A stretch of DNA of 64,000 nt, taken from assembly GCF_900114375.1 (NCBI RefSeq), contig NZ_FOSV01000001.1, forward strand, positions 124,001-188,000, read 5' to 3'. The stretch's first letter is position 1. Each line of letters opens with the position of its first letter. The notes beneath the pieces were generated by a model, which made no database searches, had not been told where the DNA came from, and worked only from the letters and a program-made list of their open reading frames with translations. Positions 46,214-55,550 of this stretch are shown piece by piece. Source of the stretch: Methylorubrum salsuginis. GTDB lineage: Bacteria; Pseudomonadota; Alphaproteobacteria; Rhizobiales; Beijerinckiaceae. The position numbers and the translations under genes are program-made.

Positions 46214-48598
46214 ATGGAGGACCACACCATGAGCGCTCAGGACGCGAAGCCCTCCCCGCCGAGCGCGGCCGATTTCCGCAACCTCGCCGACGCGCTGCCC
46301 CAGCTCGCCTGGATCGCCGACGGGGCGGGCAACCTGTTCTGGTACAATCGCCGCTGGCACGACTATACCGGCACGACGCCCGCCGAAATGGCCGATCACG
46401 GCTGGCGCAAGCTGCACCACCCGGACCATCTGGAGCGGGCCGCCGCGCGCTTCTCCGCCTGCATCGCGGCGGGCGAATCCTGGCAGGACACCTTCCCCTT
46501 ACGCGGGAAGGACGGGCGATACCGCTGGTTCCTGTCGCTCGCCGAGCCGGTGCGGGGGCCCGACGGCACGGTCGAGCGCTGGTACGGCACCAACACCGAC
46601 GTGACCGAGACGCGCGAGGCGCAAGAGGCGCTGCGCCTCTCGGAAGAACGCTTCCGCGCGCTGATCGACGCCTCCGCGGCGGTGATCTGGAACACCAACG
46701 CGGAGGGCGAGCTCCTGCCGCCCCAGCCGCGCTGGGCCGCCTATACCGGCCAGAGCGAGGAGGCCTATCAGGGCTGGGGCTGGGTCGATGCGGTCCATCC
46801 CGAGGATCGGGCGCGGGCGGCGGAGGTCTGGGCCGAATGCGTCGAGCAGGTCCGCCCCTACGAGGTCGAGTATCGCCTGCGCCGCCACGACGGCGCATGG
46901 CGCGACACGGAGGTGCGCGGCGTGCCGGTGCTAGCCGAGGACGGCACGATCCGCGAATGGGTCGGGCTCAACATCGACATCACCGTGCGCAAGGAGGCCG
47001 AGGCCGAGGTCGAGCGCGCCCGCGCTTCCGCCGAGGCCGCCAACCTCGCCAAAAGCCAGTTCCTGGCCAACATGAGCCACGAGCTGCGTACGCCGCTCTC
47101 GGCGGTGATCGGCTATTCCGAGATGCTCGGCGAGGAACTGGAGGATCTGGGCCAGGCCGAGCTGCTGCCCGACCTGCGCAAGATCGAGTCCTCGGCCCGC
47201 CACCTGCTGGGGCTGATCAACGACGTGCTCGACATCTCGAAGATCGAGGCCGGGCGCATGACGCTCGCCGCCGAGACCTTCGAGGTCGCGAGCCTGATCG
47301 ACGACGTGTCGGCGGCGACCCAAAGCCTGATCGCCAAGAAGCGCAACCGCTTCCGCCTCGACCTCGCCCCCGATCTCGGCGCGATGCATCAGGACCAGCT
47401 GAAGCTGCGCCAATCGCTGATCAACCTGATCGGCAACGCCGCCAAGTTCTCCGAGGATGGCGACATCGCCCTGAGCGTCCGCCGCAGCCGCGCGGACGGC
47501 GCCGACTGGCTGACGTTCGCCGTCTCCGACACCGGCATCGGGCTCACCGAGGAGCAGATGGGGCGGCTGTTCGAGCGGTTCTCCCAGGCCGACGAATCGA
47601 CCACGCGCCAGTTCGGCGGAACGGGCCTCGGCCTCGCCATCACCCGCGCCTTCTGCGAGCGGATGGGCGGCGCGATCGAGGTCGCCAGCACCTACGGAAA
47701 GGGCGCGACCTTCACGATCCGGCTGCCCGCCGAACTGGCTTTGCACGAGGAGGAGGAGGCGGCCGAGAGCGTGGCGGCCCGCATCCACGAGATCACCGAG
47801 GGCGAGGCGCATCTGCACGACGTGGTGCTGCTCGTCGACGACGACCCCGCCGCCCGCGACCTGCTCCAGCGCTTCCTCGAGCGCGAGGGGTTCCGCGTGC
47901 GCACCGCCAATGACGGCCGGGCCGGGCTGACGCTGGCGCGCGCCCTGAAACCGCGGGCGATCCTGCTCGACATCGAGATGCCGCGCATGGACGGCTGGGC
48001 GGTGCTGCACGCGATCCGCACCGACCCGGACATCGCCGAGACCCCGGTGATCATCACCAGCGTCGTCAACGAGTTCAGCCTCGCCCACGTGCTCGGCGCC
48101 ACCGACTACCTCGTCAAGCCGGTCGATTGGAGCGCCCTCAAGGAGGCGATGGAGCGCTATCGCCCGGCCGGGTGCGAGGGCAGCGTGCTCGTCATCGACG
48201 ACGATGCCGATGCCCGCGAGCGGGTGCGCCGCACGCTCCAGCGCGACGGCTGGCAGGTGCGCGAGGCCGAGAACGGCGCCCAAGCGCTGGAGAGCCTGGA
48301 TGCGGCGCGGCCGAGCCTGATCCTGCTCGACCTGATGATGCCGGTGATGGACGGCTTCGCCTTCCTCAGGGCGCTGCGCGGGCGGCCCGACGGCAACGTG
48401 CCGGTGGTGGTGCTGACCGCCAAGGAGATCACGCCCTCCGAGAAGGAGAGCCTCGGGCGACAGGCCGACCGGCTGATCGTGAAGGGCTCGATGAGTCTCG
48501 CCGAGATCGGCCGCCAGCTGCGCGACCTCTACGACCGCCACGACCGCGTGCCGCTGCCGGGCGAGATCCAGGGACTGATCGAGCGGCTGCCGTCGTGA
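46214..48598 (+). CDS. Hybrid histidine kinase (PAS-PAS-HisKA-HATPase-REC-REC)
   Basis: A 794-residue soluble sensor kinase. PAS 1 (residues 20-135, [16 protein letters not shown]) and PAS 2 (about 140-260) are followed by HisKA with the phospho-His in [20 protein letters not shown]. The ATPase boxes are [21 protein letters not shown] and [13 protein letters not shown]. Two receiver domains follow ([15 protein letters not shown] with [27 protein letters not shown] with [14 protein letters not shown]). The second receiver has [13 protein letters not shown] and a VKGSM lysine. No membrane segments, so it senses a cytosolic cue. ATG 46214 or 46229. A partner may be the CheY-like protein at 44305. 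Confidence 0.93.
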   Translation: MEDHTMSAQDAKPSPPSAADFRNLADALPQLAWIADGAGNLFWYNRRWHDYTGTTPAEMADHGWRKLHHPDHLERAAARFSACIAAGESWQDTFPLRGKDGRYRWFLSLAEPVRGPDGTVERWYGTNTDVTETREAQEALRLSEERFRALIDASAAVIWNTNAEGELLPPQPRWAAYTGQSEEAYQGWGWVDAVHPEDRARAAEVWAECVEQVRPYEVEYRLRRHDGAWRDTEVRGVPVLAEDGTIREWVGLNIDITVRKEAEAEVERARASAEAANLAKSQFLANMSHELRTPLSAVIGYSEMLGEELEDLGQAELLPDLRKIESSARHLLGLINDVLDISKIEAGRMTLAAETFEVASLIDDVSAATQSLIAKKRNRFRLDLAPDLGAMHQDQLKLRQSLINLIGNAAKFSEDGDIALSVRRSRADGADWLTFAVSDTGIGLTEEQMGRLFERFSQADESTTRQFGGTGLGLAITRAFCERMGGAIEVASTYGKGATFTIRLPAELALHEEEEAAESVAARIHEITEGEAHLHDVVLLVDDDPAARDLLQRFLEREGFRVRTANDGRAGLTLARALKPRAILLDIEMPRMDGWAVLHAIRTDPDIAETPVIITSVVNEFSLAHVLGATDYLVKPVDWSALKEAMERYRPAGCEGSVLVIDDDADARERVRRTLQRDGWQVREAENGAQALESLDAARPSLILLDLMMPVMDGFAFLRALRGRPDGNVPVVVLTAKEITPSEKESLGRQADRLIVKGSMSLAEIGRQLRDLYDRHDRVPLPGEIQGLIERLPS

Positions 48599-48622
48599 CG
48601 CCGGGAACGCGAGGAAGCCGGC

Positions 48623-49624
48623 TCAGGCCGCCGCCCGCGCCGCGACCCGCTCGGCCAGCAGGCACAGGATCTCGAACAGGAGGCCGGCGCCCGCCAGCGC
48701 CGTGACGCCGCCGGCGTCGAGCGGGGGCGCGACCTCGACGAGGTCGGCGCCGACGAGATCGAGTCCGCGCAACGCCCTGAGCAGGTGCAGCGCCTCCCGC
48801 GTGGTGAAGCCGCCGATCTCCGGCGTGCCGGTGCCGGGGGCGAAGGCGGGATCGAGGGCGTCGATGTCGAAGCTGAGATAGGCCGGCGCGTCACCCACCA
48901 CGGCGCGGGCCTCGGCCGCCACCTCCGGCAGGCCGCGGGCGCAGACCTCCTCCATCTCGACGATGCGGATGCCCCGATCCTTGGCCCAGTCGCGCTCGTC
49001 CGCCGCATCCATGCTGCCGCGGATGCCGATCTGCACGCAGCGCCGGGGGTCGAGCACGCCCGCCTCCACGGCGCGGCGGAACGGGGTGCCGTGGGTCAGC
49101 CGCGAGCCGCCGTACTGGCTGTCGTCGGTGTCGCTGTGGGCGTCGATATGGATCAGCCCGAGCGGCCGCCCCGCCCCCAGCGCCCGCAGGATGGGAAAGC
49201 TGACGAAGTGGTCGCCGCCGACCGAGAGCGGCACGAGGCCGGCCTCGGCGAGGGGGCGGTAGAACGCCTCGATGCGCCGGTCGGTCTCGGCGGCGTCCAC
49301 GGGATTGACCGGAACGTCGCCGAGATCGGCGCAGGCGGCCAGCGCGTAGGGCGCGATGCCGGTGGCGTGGTTGAGCGCCCGCGTGCCGGTGGAGGCCTCG
49401 CGCACCGCCCGCGGGCCGAGCCGGGCGCCGGGCCGGTTGGTGGTGGTACCGTCGAACGGGATGCCGATCAGCCCGATCTCGACCGCGCCCGGCGCCGCCT
49501 CGGGCGCCAGCACCGGCAGCCGCATGAAGCTGGCGAGGCCGGAGAAGCGCGGCGTCTCCATGCCCGAAGCCGGCCGGAACCGGGCCAGTCGCTCCCGTCG
49601 TGCGTCGTCCGCGTTCGCCGTCAT
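48623..49624 (-). CDS. Agmatinase/ureohydrolase-family enzyme
   Basis: A 333-residue ureohydrolase. The binuclear metal motifs are SVGGDHFVSFP, IHIDAHSDTDD and LSFDIDALDPAFAPGTGTPE, all complete, so it should hydrolyse a guanidino compound to urea (agmatine, guanidinobutyrate, or guanidine in nickel-type members). The exact substrate cannot be told from sequence. ATG 49624 (MTANADDARRERLA) follows a purine-rich site; upstream frame to 49765 lacks similarity. Confidence 0.88.
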   Translation of the reverse strand: MTANADDARRERLARFRPASGMETPRFSGLASFMRLPVLAPEAAPGAVEIGLIGIPFDGTTTNRPGARLGPRAVREASTGTRALNHATGIAPYALAACADLGDVPVNPVDAAETDRRIEAFYRPLAEAGLVPLSVGGDHFVSFPILRALGAGRPLGLIHIDAHSDTDDSQYGGSRLTHGTPFRRAVEAGVLDPRRCVQIGIRGSMDAADERDWAKDRGIRIVEMEEVCARGLPEVAAEARAVVGDAPAYLSFDIDALDPAFAPGTGTPEIGGFTTREALHLLRALRGLDLVGADLVEVAPPLDAGGVTALAGAGLLFEILCLLAERVAARAAA

Positions 49625-49794
49625 GCCGCCTCTCCGGAAGGGTTTCGTCCGCACCGCCGAGGATACCCGCAAAGGCCGCCCCGCGCCGAGGGCGGCGCCT
49701 CCCTTTCGGCCATCACCGAATTGTGCTCTACGAAACCGCACGGAGCGCCGGCCTCGCTGCAGCAAATTGATCTACCAAAAAATTGGCGACGATC

Positions 49795-52728
49795 ATGCTC
49801 AAGATAGCATCGTTGGGAACGTGCCTTTCCAGCCTACCGGCAGCATTGATGACAGAACTTGGCTGCACGCGACTTAATCACGTCAACGTCATTCGCAGCG
49901 ACCACTTTCTTGAATATTTTATCGAGCAGCGAAGCAAGCTTCCGAACATCGAGGCTCTGAAGGAATTTTTTGCGTATCAGGATCATCCGAAAGCCGATTG
50001 GCTCCATGGCGAACTTGCGGAAAACTATAGGGAGTTATGCGGCCGGAATAACATGCCGCCGGAGACGAAACCCTTCCTGCACAATCTGATGCACGAGGAG
50101 TTCGACCTCCTGCTGATGGACAATCTGGGAGACGTCGGGCGCAAGCTGGTGCACTGCGTCAATCCCGAGCTGGGCACGTTCAAGGTGAACTCCGCCGTGG
50201 GGGAAAGTCCGAGACGCCAAGCGTTCTGGCCGCTGTGTCGCTACACTCCGCTCATCGAGACGGCGCAGTCGGTCGAATGCTGGAAAAAGATTATCGGTTA
50301 TCTGAAAAAGCTGCAGCCCCGGGCACGGATTGTCTTCTTCTGCACGCATTACCACAATGCGGCGGACGATCCGGTGCGGCAGGAACGTGCGCGGGCGTTC
50401 TATCCTCTGTTCGCCGAGCGGATGGCCGGGTCCGGCGTCGCCGTGATTCCGCCGATCGAGCTGCCGTCCCTTCTCTACAAGCTGCCCGACAAGGACCATT
50501 TCGAGGGTCAGGTCTACCGGGCTCTGGCGGGGCACCTCTACCTCACCACCGTGGCGAAGTTCGATGGATTGCCGGCGAACCCGATCGGCTCCGTTCAGGC
50601 TCCGGCCTCGCCGGCCCCTCGCGAGGCGGACGGCATCTCCGTTCGCCCCGAGCCCTTGCCGCCGCCTCCGCAGGAGACGGTCGCGCGGGCTGCGGCCGAG
50701 CCCCCCGAGGCGAACACGATCCCGATGGGAATCCGCAGCTATGGGCGCGGCCCGGCCGCGGCCACGGTTCGAACCGTCGCGATCTCGCTGTCCGAGGCGG
50801 TCGCGGATTACCTCAAGGTCGCGCCGACGGTCGTCGACGAGGCGTCGGGCACGGATACCGTCGATGGCTGGGACAGTTTGAGCCAGCTCAACATCATGAC
50901 GCATCTGGAAAAGGTATTCGGCATCCAGTTCGCCTTCGACGACATAACGGACGCCAAGACCGTCCAGACCATTCGCGAGGCGCTGCGCCATCTCGGCATC
51001 GTCGCGTCGGACGAACCTGACGGGGCGTCGATCACGGCCGCGATCACGCAGGATCCGCCGTCGGGGCCGGACGTCGCGCTCGAATCCCGAACGAAGCTTC
51101 CTCCGGCCGACCTGTTCCAGGTCCGCCTCCCCGACACCAACCTGTTCGCCGATTTCGTCGCTCGGGCCCTGCGGACGCCCGACACGCGCTTCGCGCTCTT
51201 CGTGAGCCGGGGCACCGAGCGGCCCCTGGATTGCGGCGGGATGCTCCGCCATGCGCTGGGCGCCGCCCGTCGCCTCGAACATCTGCCGCGCGGCTCGATC
51301 GTCGGCATCATGCTCCCGCATTGCGAGCACATCTACGGCACGTTCATCGGCTGCGTTCTGGCAGGGCTCATCCCGACGATCCTGCCGCCGCTCACGTCGA
51401 AGCAGGATCCGGAGGTGTTTCGGCGTTCGATGGACGTCCTGCTCCAGCGCGTCCGCCCGGGCGCCCTCTTCACGACGCGGGCACTGGAGGCCACCCTGCC
51501 GAGCTGGGTGCCCGTCCAGAGGATCGAGGACATCGAGCCGGTCTCCGCCGAGACGCTGGTGGCGGACGTGAACGCCCTGCCCGCGACCGATCCGGCCGCG
51601 ACGGCCTTCCTTCAGCACAGCTCGGGCACGACGGGCCACAAGAAGGGGGTGATGCTGAGCCACGCGACCGTGCGGCGGCATGTGACGGCCTACGCCGCCA
51701 GCATCGGCTTGCGGCCGCGCGACGGGATCGCCTCCTGGCTGCCCCTCTCTCACGACATGGGCCTCATCACGAGCTTCCTGATGCCGACGATCATGGGCAA
51801 CCCGATCGTCAGCCTGGATGCCATGGAATGGGTCGCGAACCCGACCCTGCTGCTTCACCACATCGAGCGGCAGCGCACGGCCTTCGTCTGGCTGCCGAAC
51901 TTCGCGTTCCACCACATCGTCCGGGCGGATGACGGCGCACGGACGTTCGACCTGACCTCGCTGCGGGGGGTGATCAGCTGCTCGGAGCCGGCCCGCAGCG
52001 CGAGCTTCGATGCCTTCGCCGGGCGCTACGCCGCGATGGGCTGCGGCCCGGACAAGCTCGGCGTCAGCTATGCCATGGCGGAGAACGTCTTCGCCGTCAC
52101 CCAGACCGGCCTCGGGGTGCCGACGGCGCGCGATCCCGCCTCGCCCTATCTCTCGTCCGGCACGCCGCTGCCCGGCGTCGAGATCGAGATCCGTGGAGAG
52201 GACGGAAAGCCCGCGGCGGAGGGCGAGGTCGGCGCGATCCATCTACGCGGCCCGTTCCTGTTCGAAGGCTATCACGCCCAGCCCGAGCTCACGGCCGAGC
52301 GTCTCCACGACGGCTGGTACGACACCCGCGACATCGGCCGGGTCAAGGACGGGCAGCTCACCGTCTACGGCCGCAACGACGACATGCTGATCGTCAACGG
52401 CCGCAACATCATCGCCCACGAGGTCGAGGACGAGGTCTCCCGCCTGCCCGGCGTCGCGCCCGGCCGCGTCCTGCTCTGCGCGCCCCACGATCAGGCGGTG
52501 GGCTCGGACCGGCTGTCGCTGCTGGCCGAGCCGAGCGACAATGCGGACGAGGCCGCCCTCAAGGCCAGCCTGCGCGACGCCGTCCTGGCGATCTGCGGCA
52601 TCGCCCCGACCTACATCGCGGTGCTGCCGCGCGGCTTCCTGATCAAGTCGACGAGCGGGAAGATCGCGCGGGAGGAGAGCAAGCGGAAGTGGCTGGACAG
52701 CTCGTGGAAGCCCGACATGGCGGCCTGA
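49795..52728 (+). CDS. Fusion: SGNH-like domain, acyl carrier domain, AMP-dependent ligase
   Basis: A 977-residue multidomain protein. Residues 1-260 resemble an SGNH-type or DUF6270-like fold (MLKIASLGTCLSSLPAAL at the start, and a DKDHF Asp-His pair near 245). A Pro-rich linker follows. Residues 320-410 are an acyl carrier domain with the phosphopantetheine serine (VDGWDSLSQLNIM, Ser361). Residues 460-960 are an AMP-forming acyl/amino-acid ligase (FLQHSSGTTGHKKGVMLS, GVSYAMAENVFAVTQ, YDTRDIGRVKDG, KSTSGKIARE). It could activate and carry an acyl group and transfer or release it via the N-terminal domain. The first 600 bp are AT-richer than the rest. Confidence 0.85.
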   Translation: MLKIASLGTCLSSLPAALMTELGCTRLNHVNVIRSDHFLEYFIEQRSKLPNIEALKEFFAYQDHPKADWLHGELAENYRELCGRNNMPPETKPFLHNLMHEEFDLLLMDNLGDVGRKLVHCVNPELGTFKVNSAVGESPRRQAFWPLCRYTPLIETAQSVECWKKIIGYLKKLQPRARIVFFCTHYHNAADDPVRQERARAFYPLFAERMAGSGVAVIPPIELPSLLYKLPDKDHFEGQVYRALAGHLYLTTVAKFDGLPANPIGSVQAPASPAPREADGISVRPEPLPPPPQETVARAAAEPPEANTIPMGIRSYGRGPAAATVRTVAISLSEAVADYLKVAPTVVDEASGTDTVDGWDSLSQLNIMTHLEKVFGIQFAFDDITDAKTVQTIREALRHLGIVASDEPDGASITAAITQDPPSGPDVALESRTKLPPADLFQVRLPDTNLFADFVARALRTPDTRFALFVSRGTERPLDCGGMLRHALGAARRLEHLPRGSIVGIMLPHCEHIYGTFIGCVLAGLIPTILPPLTSKQDPEVFRRSMDVLLQRVRPGALFTTRALEATLPSWVPVQRIEDIEPVSAETLVADVNALPATDPAATAFLQHSSGTTGHKKGVMLSHATVRRHVTAYAASIGLRPRDGIASWLPLSHDMGLITSFLMPTIMGNPIVSLDAMEWVANPTLLLHHIERQRTAFVWLPNFAFHHIVRADDGARTFDLTSLRGVISCSEPARSASFDAFAGRYAAMGCGPDKLGVSYAMAENVFAVTQTGLGVPTARDPASPYLSSGTPLPGVEIEIRGEDGKPAAEGEVGAIHLRGPFLFEGYHAQPELTAERLHDGWYDTRDIGRVKDGQLTVYGRNDDMLIVNGRNIIAHEVEDEVSRLPGVAPGRVLLCAPHDQAVGSDRLSLLAEPSDNADEAALKASLRDAVLAICGIAPTYIAVLPRGFLIKSTSGKIAREESKRKWLDSSWKPDMAA

Positions 52729-52732
52729 TCGC

Positions 52733-52769
52733 GAGCACCACCCCGGTTTCGGTTTCCGGGGCGATGCTC
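52733..52769. repeat. Hairpin after the fusion gene, degenerate palindrome copy
   Basis: GAGCACCACCCCGG pairs imperfectly with CCGGGGCGATGCTC around TTTCGGTTT. It starts 5 bp after the stop, resembles the dispersed palindrome ends and could end transcription. Confidence 0.6.
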
Positions 52770-52784
52770 CGACGCCTGCCCGCG

Positions 52785-53090
52785 TCAGCCGCCCTGCTTG
52801 CGCAGGCCGCTCTCGTCCCCCGAGCCGTCCGTCATCCGGCCCGGCGCGCCGCTCGTGTTCGCTTCTTCCGCATCCGCGTCTCCTTGCCGGGCGCCGACAT
52901 GGTCGTGGTACTGCTCGGTCTGGACGTTGCGGCTGTCGAGGCCGCGCTCGTCCGAGTGGCGGGACTTGTCGCGATTGCTCAGCACCGCGTTCTCGCCGAG
53001 CATGCCCTCGGGCAGCTCGGTCATGGCGCCGGTGCCGTCGCCCTTGCCCTGCGCGCCGGGCCCCATGCTGTGCCGGTCGGCCTTGGCCAT
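52785..53090 (-). CDS. Small hydrophilic low-complexity protein
   Basis: A 101-residue soluble protein with no hydrophobic core (MAKADRHSMGPGAQGKGDGT, then NRDKSRHSDERGLDSRNVQT and a Gly/Asp/Ser-rich end). It resembles stress-type disordered proteins in composition only. No family is recognised. ATG 53090 has a purine-rich upstream region. Confidence 0.5.
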   Translation of the reverse strand: MAKADRHSMGPGAQGKGDGTGAMTELPEGMLGENAVLSNRDKSRHSDERGLDSRNVQTEQYHDHVGARQGDADAEEANTSGAPGRMTDGSGDESGLRKQGG

Positions 53091-53196
53091 GGTCTCGCTC
53101 CTGTTCGCTCACGGTATCGTGAGCGGGCGGAGGTGGGGGCCGGGCCGGCGGCCGCAAGGCCCCGGCGTCAGATTGCCCCGCCGAATCAGCCCCCTC

Positions 53197-53301
53197 ATAC
53201 CAAATCCGGTTGATCCCTTCGGGATGGCGGATTTGGGCTTCGCTCAAGGGCCGCGCGGGCTGCCGATACGGTCCCCGCTTGAATCAAGCGGGGACCGTAT
53301 C
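53197..53301. repeat. ATACCAA-type composite palindrome
   Basis: ATACCAA at 53197-53203 begins a hairpin CCAAATCCG (53200-53208) / CGGATTTGG (53228-53236) with GATCCC/GGGAT inside. A second, perfect hairpin has 16-bp arms at 53265-53280 and 53286-53301. The last bases overlap the stop codon of the GGDEF-EAL gene. Architecture (two hairpins) parallels the main repeat family and the element at 20812. Confidence 0.75.
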
Positions 53302-55270
53302 AGGCGATCAGGCGCGGGGCCGGAGGGGCCTCGACCGCGCCCGCTTCGATCTCGTCGAGGCGCTGCAGCAGGGCGGTCATCCGCATGGGCCGGCCGATCA
53401 GGTAGCCCTGGACCGAGCGGCAGCCGAGGCGGCGCAGGATCGCGAGCTGGCCCTCGGTCTCGACGCCCTCGACGATGCAGGGCAGGTCCAGATTCCGGCA
53501 GAAATCCAGGATGGTGGCGACGATGCGCTCGCCGCGGGGCGCGTGCAGGTCGGCCATGAAGCTGCGGTCGATCTTCACCTTGTCCAGCGGCAGGCGGTGG
53601 ACGTAGCTGAGGCTCGAATAGCCCGTTCCGAAATCGTCGAGCGCGATCTGGATGCCGAGCGCCCGCAGCAGGGTGATGGCGTCGCAGGCGCGCTCGAAGT
53701 CGCGCATCAGCGCCGTCTCGGTCAGTTCCAGGGTGAGGCGGCGCGGATCGAATCCGCTCGCCCGCACGATCTCCATGATCGAGATGACCGTCTCGGGGGA
53801 GGCGAGGTCGTGCGAGGAGAGGTTGAACGACAGGCCGATGCCCGGCGGCAGGCGGGCGGCGTCGGCAAGCGCCTTGCGCAGCAGCGTCGTCGTCAGCCGG
53901 TGGATCGCACCGCAGCGCTCGGCGGCCGCGATGAAGCGGTCGGGCGCGATCCGGCCCAGCGTCGGATGGGTCCAGCGCGCCAGCCCCTCGACCATGACGA
54001 CGCGGTTCGTCCGCAGGTCGAGGATCGGCTGGACCTGCACCTCGATCTCCCGGACGAGGTCGGGGCTGTGGAGCGCCGCCTCGATGGCGCGCTCGGTGCG
54101 GATGGCGTTCTCGTGCTCCTGCGAGAACATCGTGGTGTGGCCGCGCTGGTTGAGCTTGGAATGGTACAGGGCATAGTCGGCCCGGTCGAACAGCGCCGCC
54201 GCATCGCGGCCGGCCGCGGGATAGAGGGCGAGGCCGGCCGAGCAGCCCGCCGTCACCCACGTCTCCCCGAGCCGGATCGGCGCCCGCAGCGCCTCGCAGA
54301 TGCGGGCGCAGACCGCTGCCCCGTCGTCGCCCTCGGACGAGGGGCGGATGAGCGCGCCGAACTCGTCGCCGCCGAGCCGCGCCACGCTCACCCCACTCCC
54401 GGCGAAGCCGGCGAGGCGTCGTCCGGTCTCCTGCAGCACCCGGTCGCCGGCCTTGTGGCCGTAGGTGTCGTTGATCGGCTTGAAGCGGTCGAGGTCGAAG
54501 ATCGCGAGCGCGAACGGGGGCTCGCCTTCGGTCAGGACTTCGAGTTCGCTGAAGAAGGCGCGGCGGTTGGGCAGGCCGGTCAGGCTGTCGCTGAGGGCGA
54601 GGCGCGCATTCTCCTCGGCGAGGCGCTGCGCCTCGAACTGCGCGCGCATGAGGGTAATGAAGGCCCGGAAGTTGTTGGCCAGGATGCGCACCATCACGAC
54701 CGTCACGAAGGTCGTGTTGAGGGCGATGGCGATGAAGACGCCGTTGCGGCTCGTCAGGCAATGGATCAGGAACGCCACCGTCACGATCACCGTCACCCCG
54801 AAGGCGGCGAGCGGCAGGTGGGTCAGACAGAAGATGCAGCCGATCACCGTGATGGCGATGAAGATCGCCACGTGCCCCTGCTCGTAGGGGCCGCCATGGA
54901 CGCCGAGCGCGATCGCCCAGCCGACGAAGGAGACCGCGAAGACGAGGGCCAGGGCGGTCGTCAGGCGCAGGTGCCGCTCGGCCTGCGCCTCGGAGAAGGT
55001 CGCGGGCCGCATCCGCCACCATTGCAGGGCGCGGGCCGCGCAGATGCTCACGAACACGGCCGGACAGACGAGGGTGAGCCAAGCCGGCGCGAGGCCGAAA
55101 TGGGTGAAGGCCAGGGCGCAGGCATTCACCGAGAGCAGGGCGTAGAGCGAGATGACCTGGGTCCGCAACTCGACCAGTTGCCGGACGGCGACGGGGCCGG
55201 AGGAGCGGGCGAACATCTCCTCGCCCAAGAAACGATGGACCTGTGCGCGAACCCGCTCGAAGGACGACAT
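53300..55270 (-). CDS. Membrane GGDEF-EAL c-di-GMP protein
   Basis: A 656-residue protein. Five or six membrane segments (residues 35-215) are followed by GGDEF (SLTGLPNRRAFF, FDLDRFKPINDTYGHKAGD, LGGDEFGALI) and EAL domains. GGDEF is intact. The EAL signature reads EGLARW, keeping the catalytic Glu, with NLSSHDL, ELTETAL, DDFGTGYSSL, KIDRSFM and VEGVETEGQ all present, so both synthesis and hydrolysis of c-di-GMP are possible. Its stop overlaps a palindrome arm. Start ATG 55270 (MSSFERVRAQVH). Confidence 0.92.
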   Translation of the reverse strand: MSSFERVRAQVHRFLGEEMFARSSGPVAVRQLVELRTQVISLYALLSVNACALAFTHFGLAPAWLTLVCPAVFVSICAARALQWWRMRPATFSEAQAERHLRLTTALALVFAVSFVGWAIALGVHGGPYEQGHVAIFIAITVIGCIFCLTHLPLAAFGVTVIVTVAFLIHCLTSRNGVFIAIALNTTFVTVVMVRILANNFRAFITLMRAQFEAQRLAEENARLALSDSLTGLPNRRAFFSELEVLTEGEPPFALAIFDLDRFKPINDTYGHKAGDRVLQETGRRLAGFAGSGVSVARLGGDEFGALIRPSSEGDDGAAVCARICEALRAPIRLGETWVTAGCSAGLALYPAAGRDAAALFDRADYALYHSKLNQRGHTTMFSQEHENAIRTERAIEAALHSPDLVREIEVQVQPILDLRTNRVVMVEGLARWTHPTLGRIAPDRFIAAAERCGAIHRLTTTLLRKALADAARLPPGIGLSFNLSSHDLASPETVISIMEIVRASGFDPRRLTLELTETALMRDFERACDAITLLRALGIQIALDDFGTGYSSLSYVHRLPLDKVKIDRSFMADLHAPRGERIVATILDFCRNLDLPCIVEGVETEGQLAILRRLGCRSVQGYLIGRPMRMTALLQRLDEIEAGAVEAPPAPRLIA

Positions 55271-55550
55271 TTTTTCGCGTTCTCGCTCGATCGTCGAGAT
55301 GTGAGCGGATCGCCTTAAGAATTGATGACTTGAAGATTCGCGGGCGCAAAGCCGATCGGACGGCGAATCTTGGAAAGATCACCGTCCGGGACGAGCGCTT
55401 TCGGGGATCGCGCCCCGTCCTTGCCGGGCCGGCCCCTGGTCTTGCGACCCCGGGAGATCGGCCCGACGAAGCGAGCACCGGATCTCGAAAAATCCGATGT
55501 GGCAAAAGATCTTGGAGGCTCATCCCGAACCCGGGACTTGAGACGGATTT

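Noticed and set aside
44254..47913. A 1219-codon plus-strand frame across the CheY-like, pentapeptide and kinase genes
   Set aside because: Crosses three genes in a different frame; composition is dominated by Arg, Ala, Gly and Pro, with no motif.
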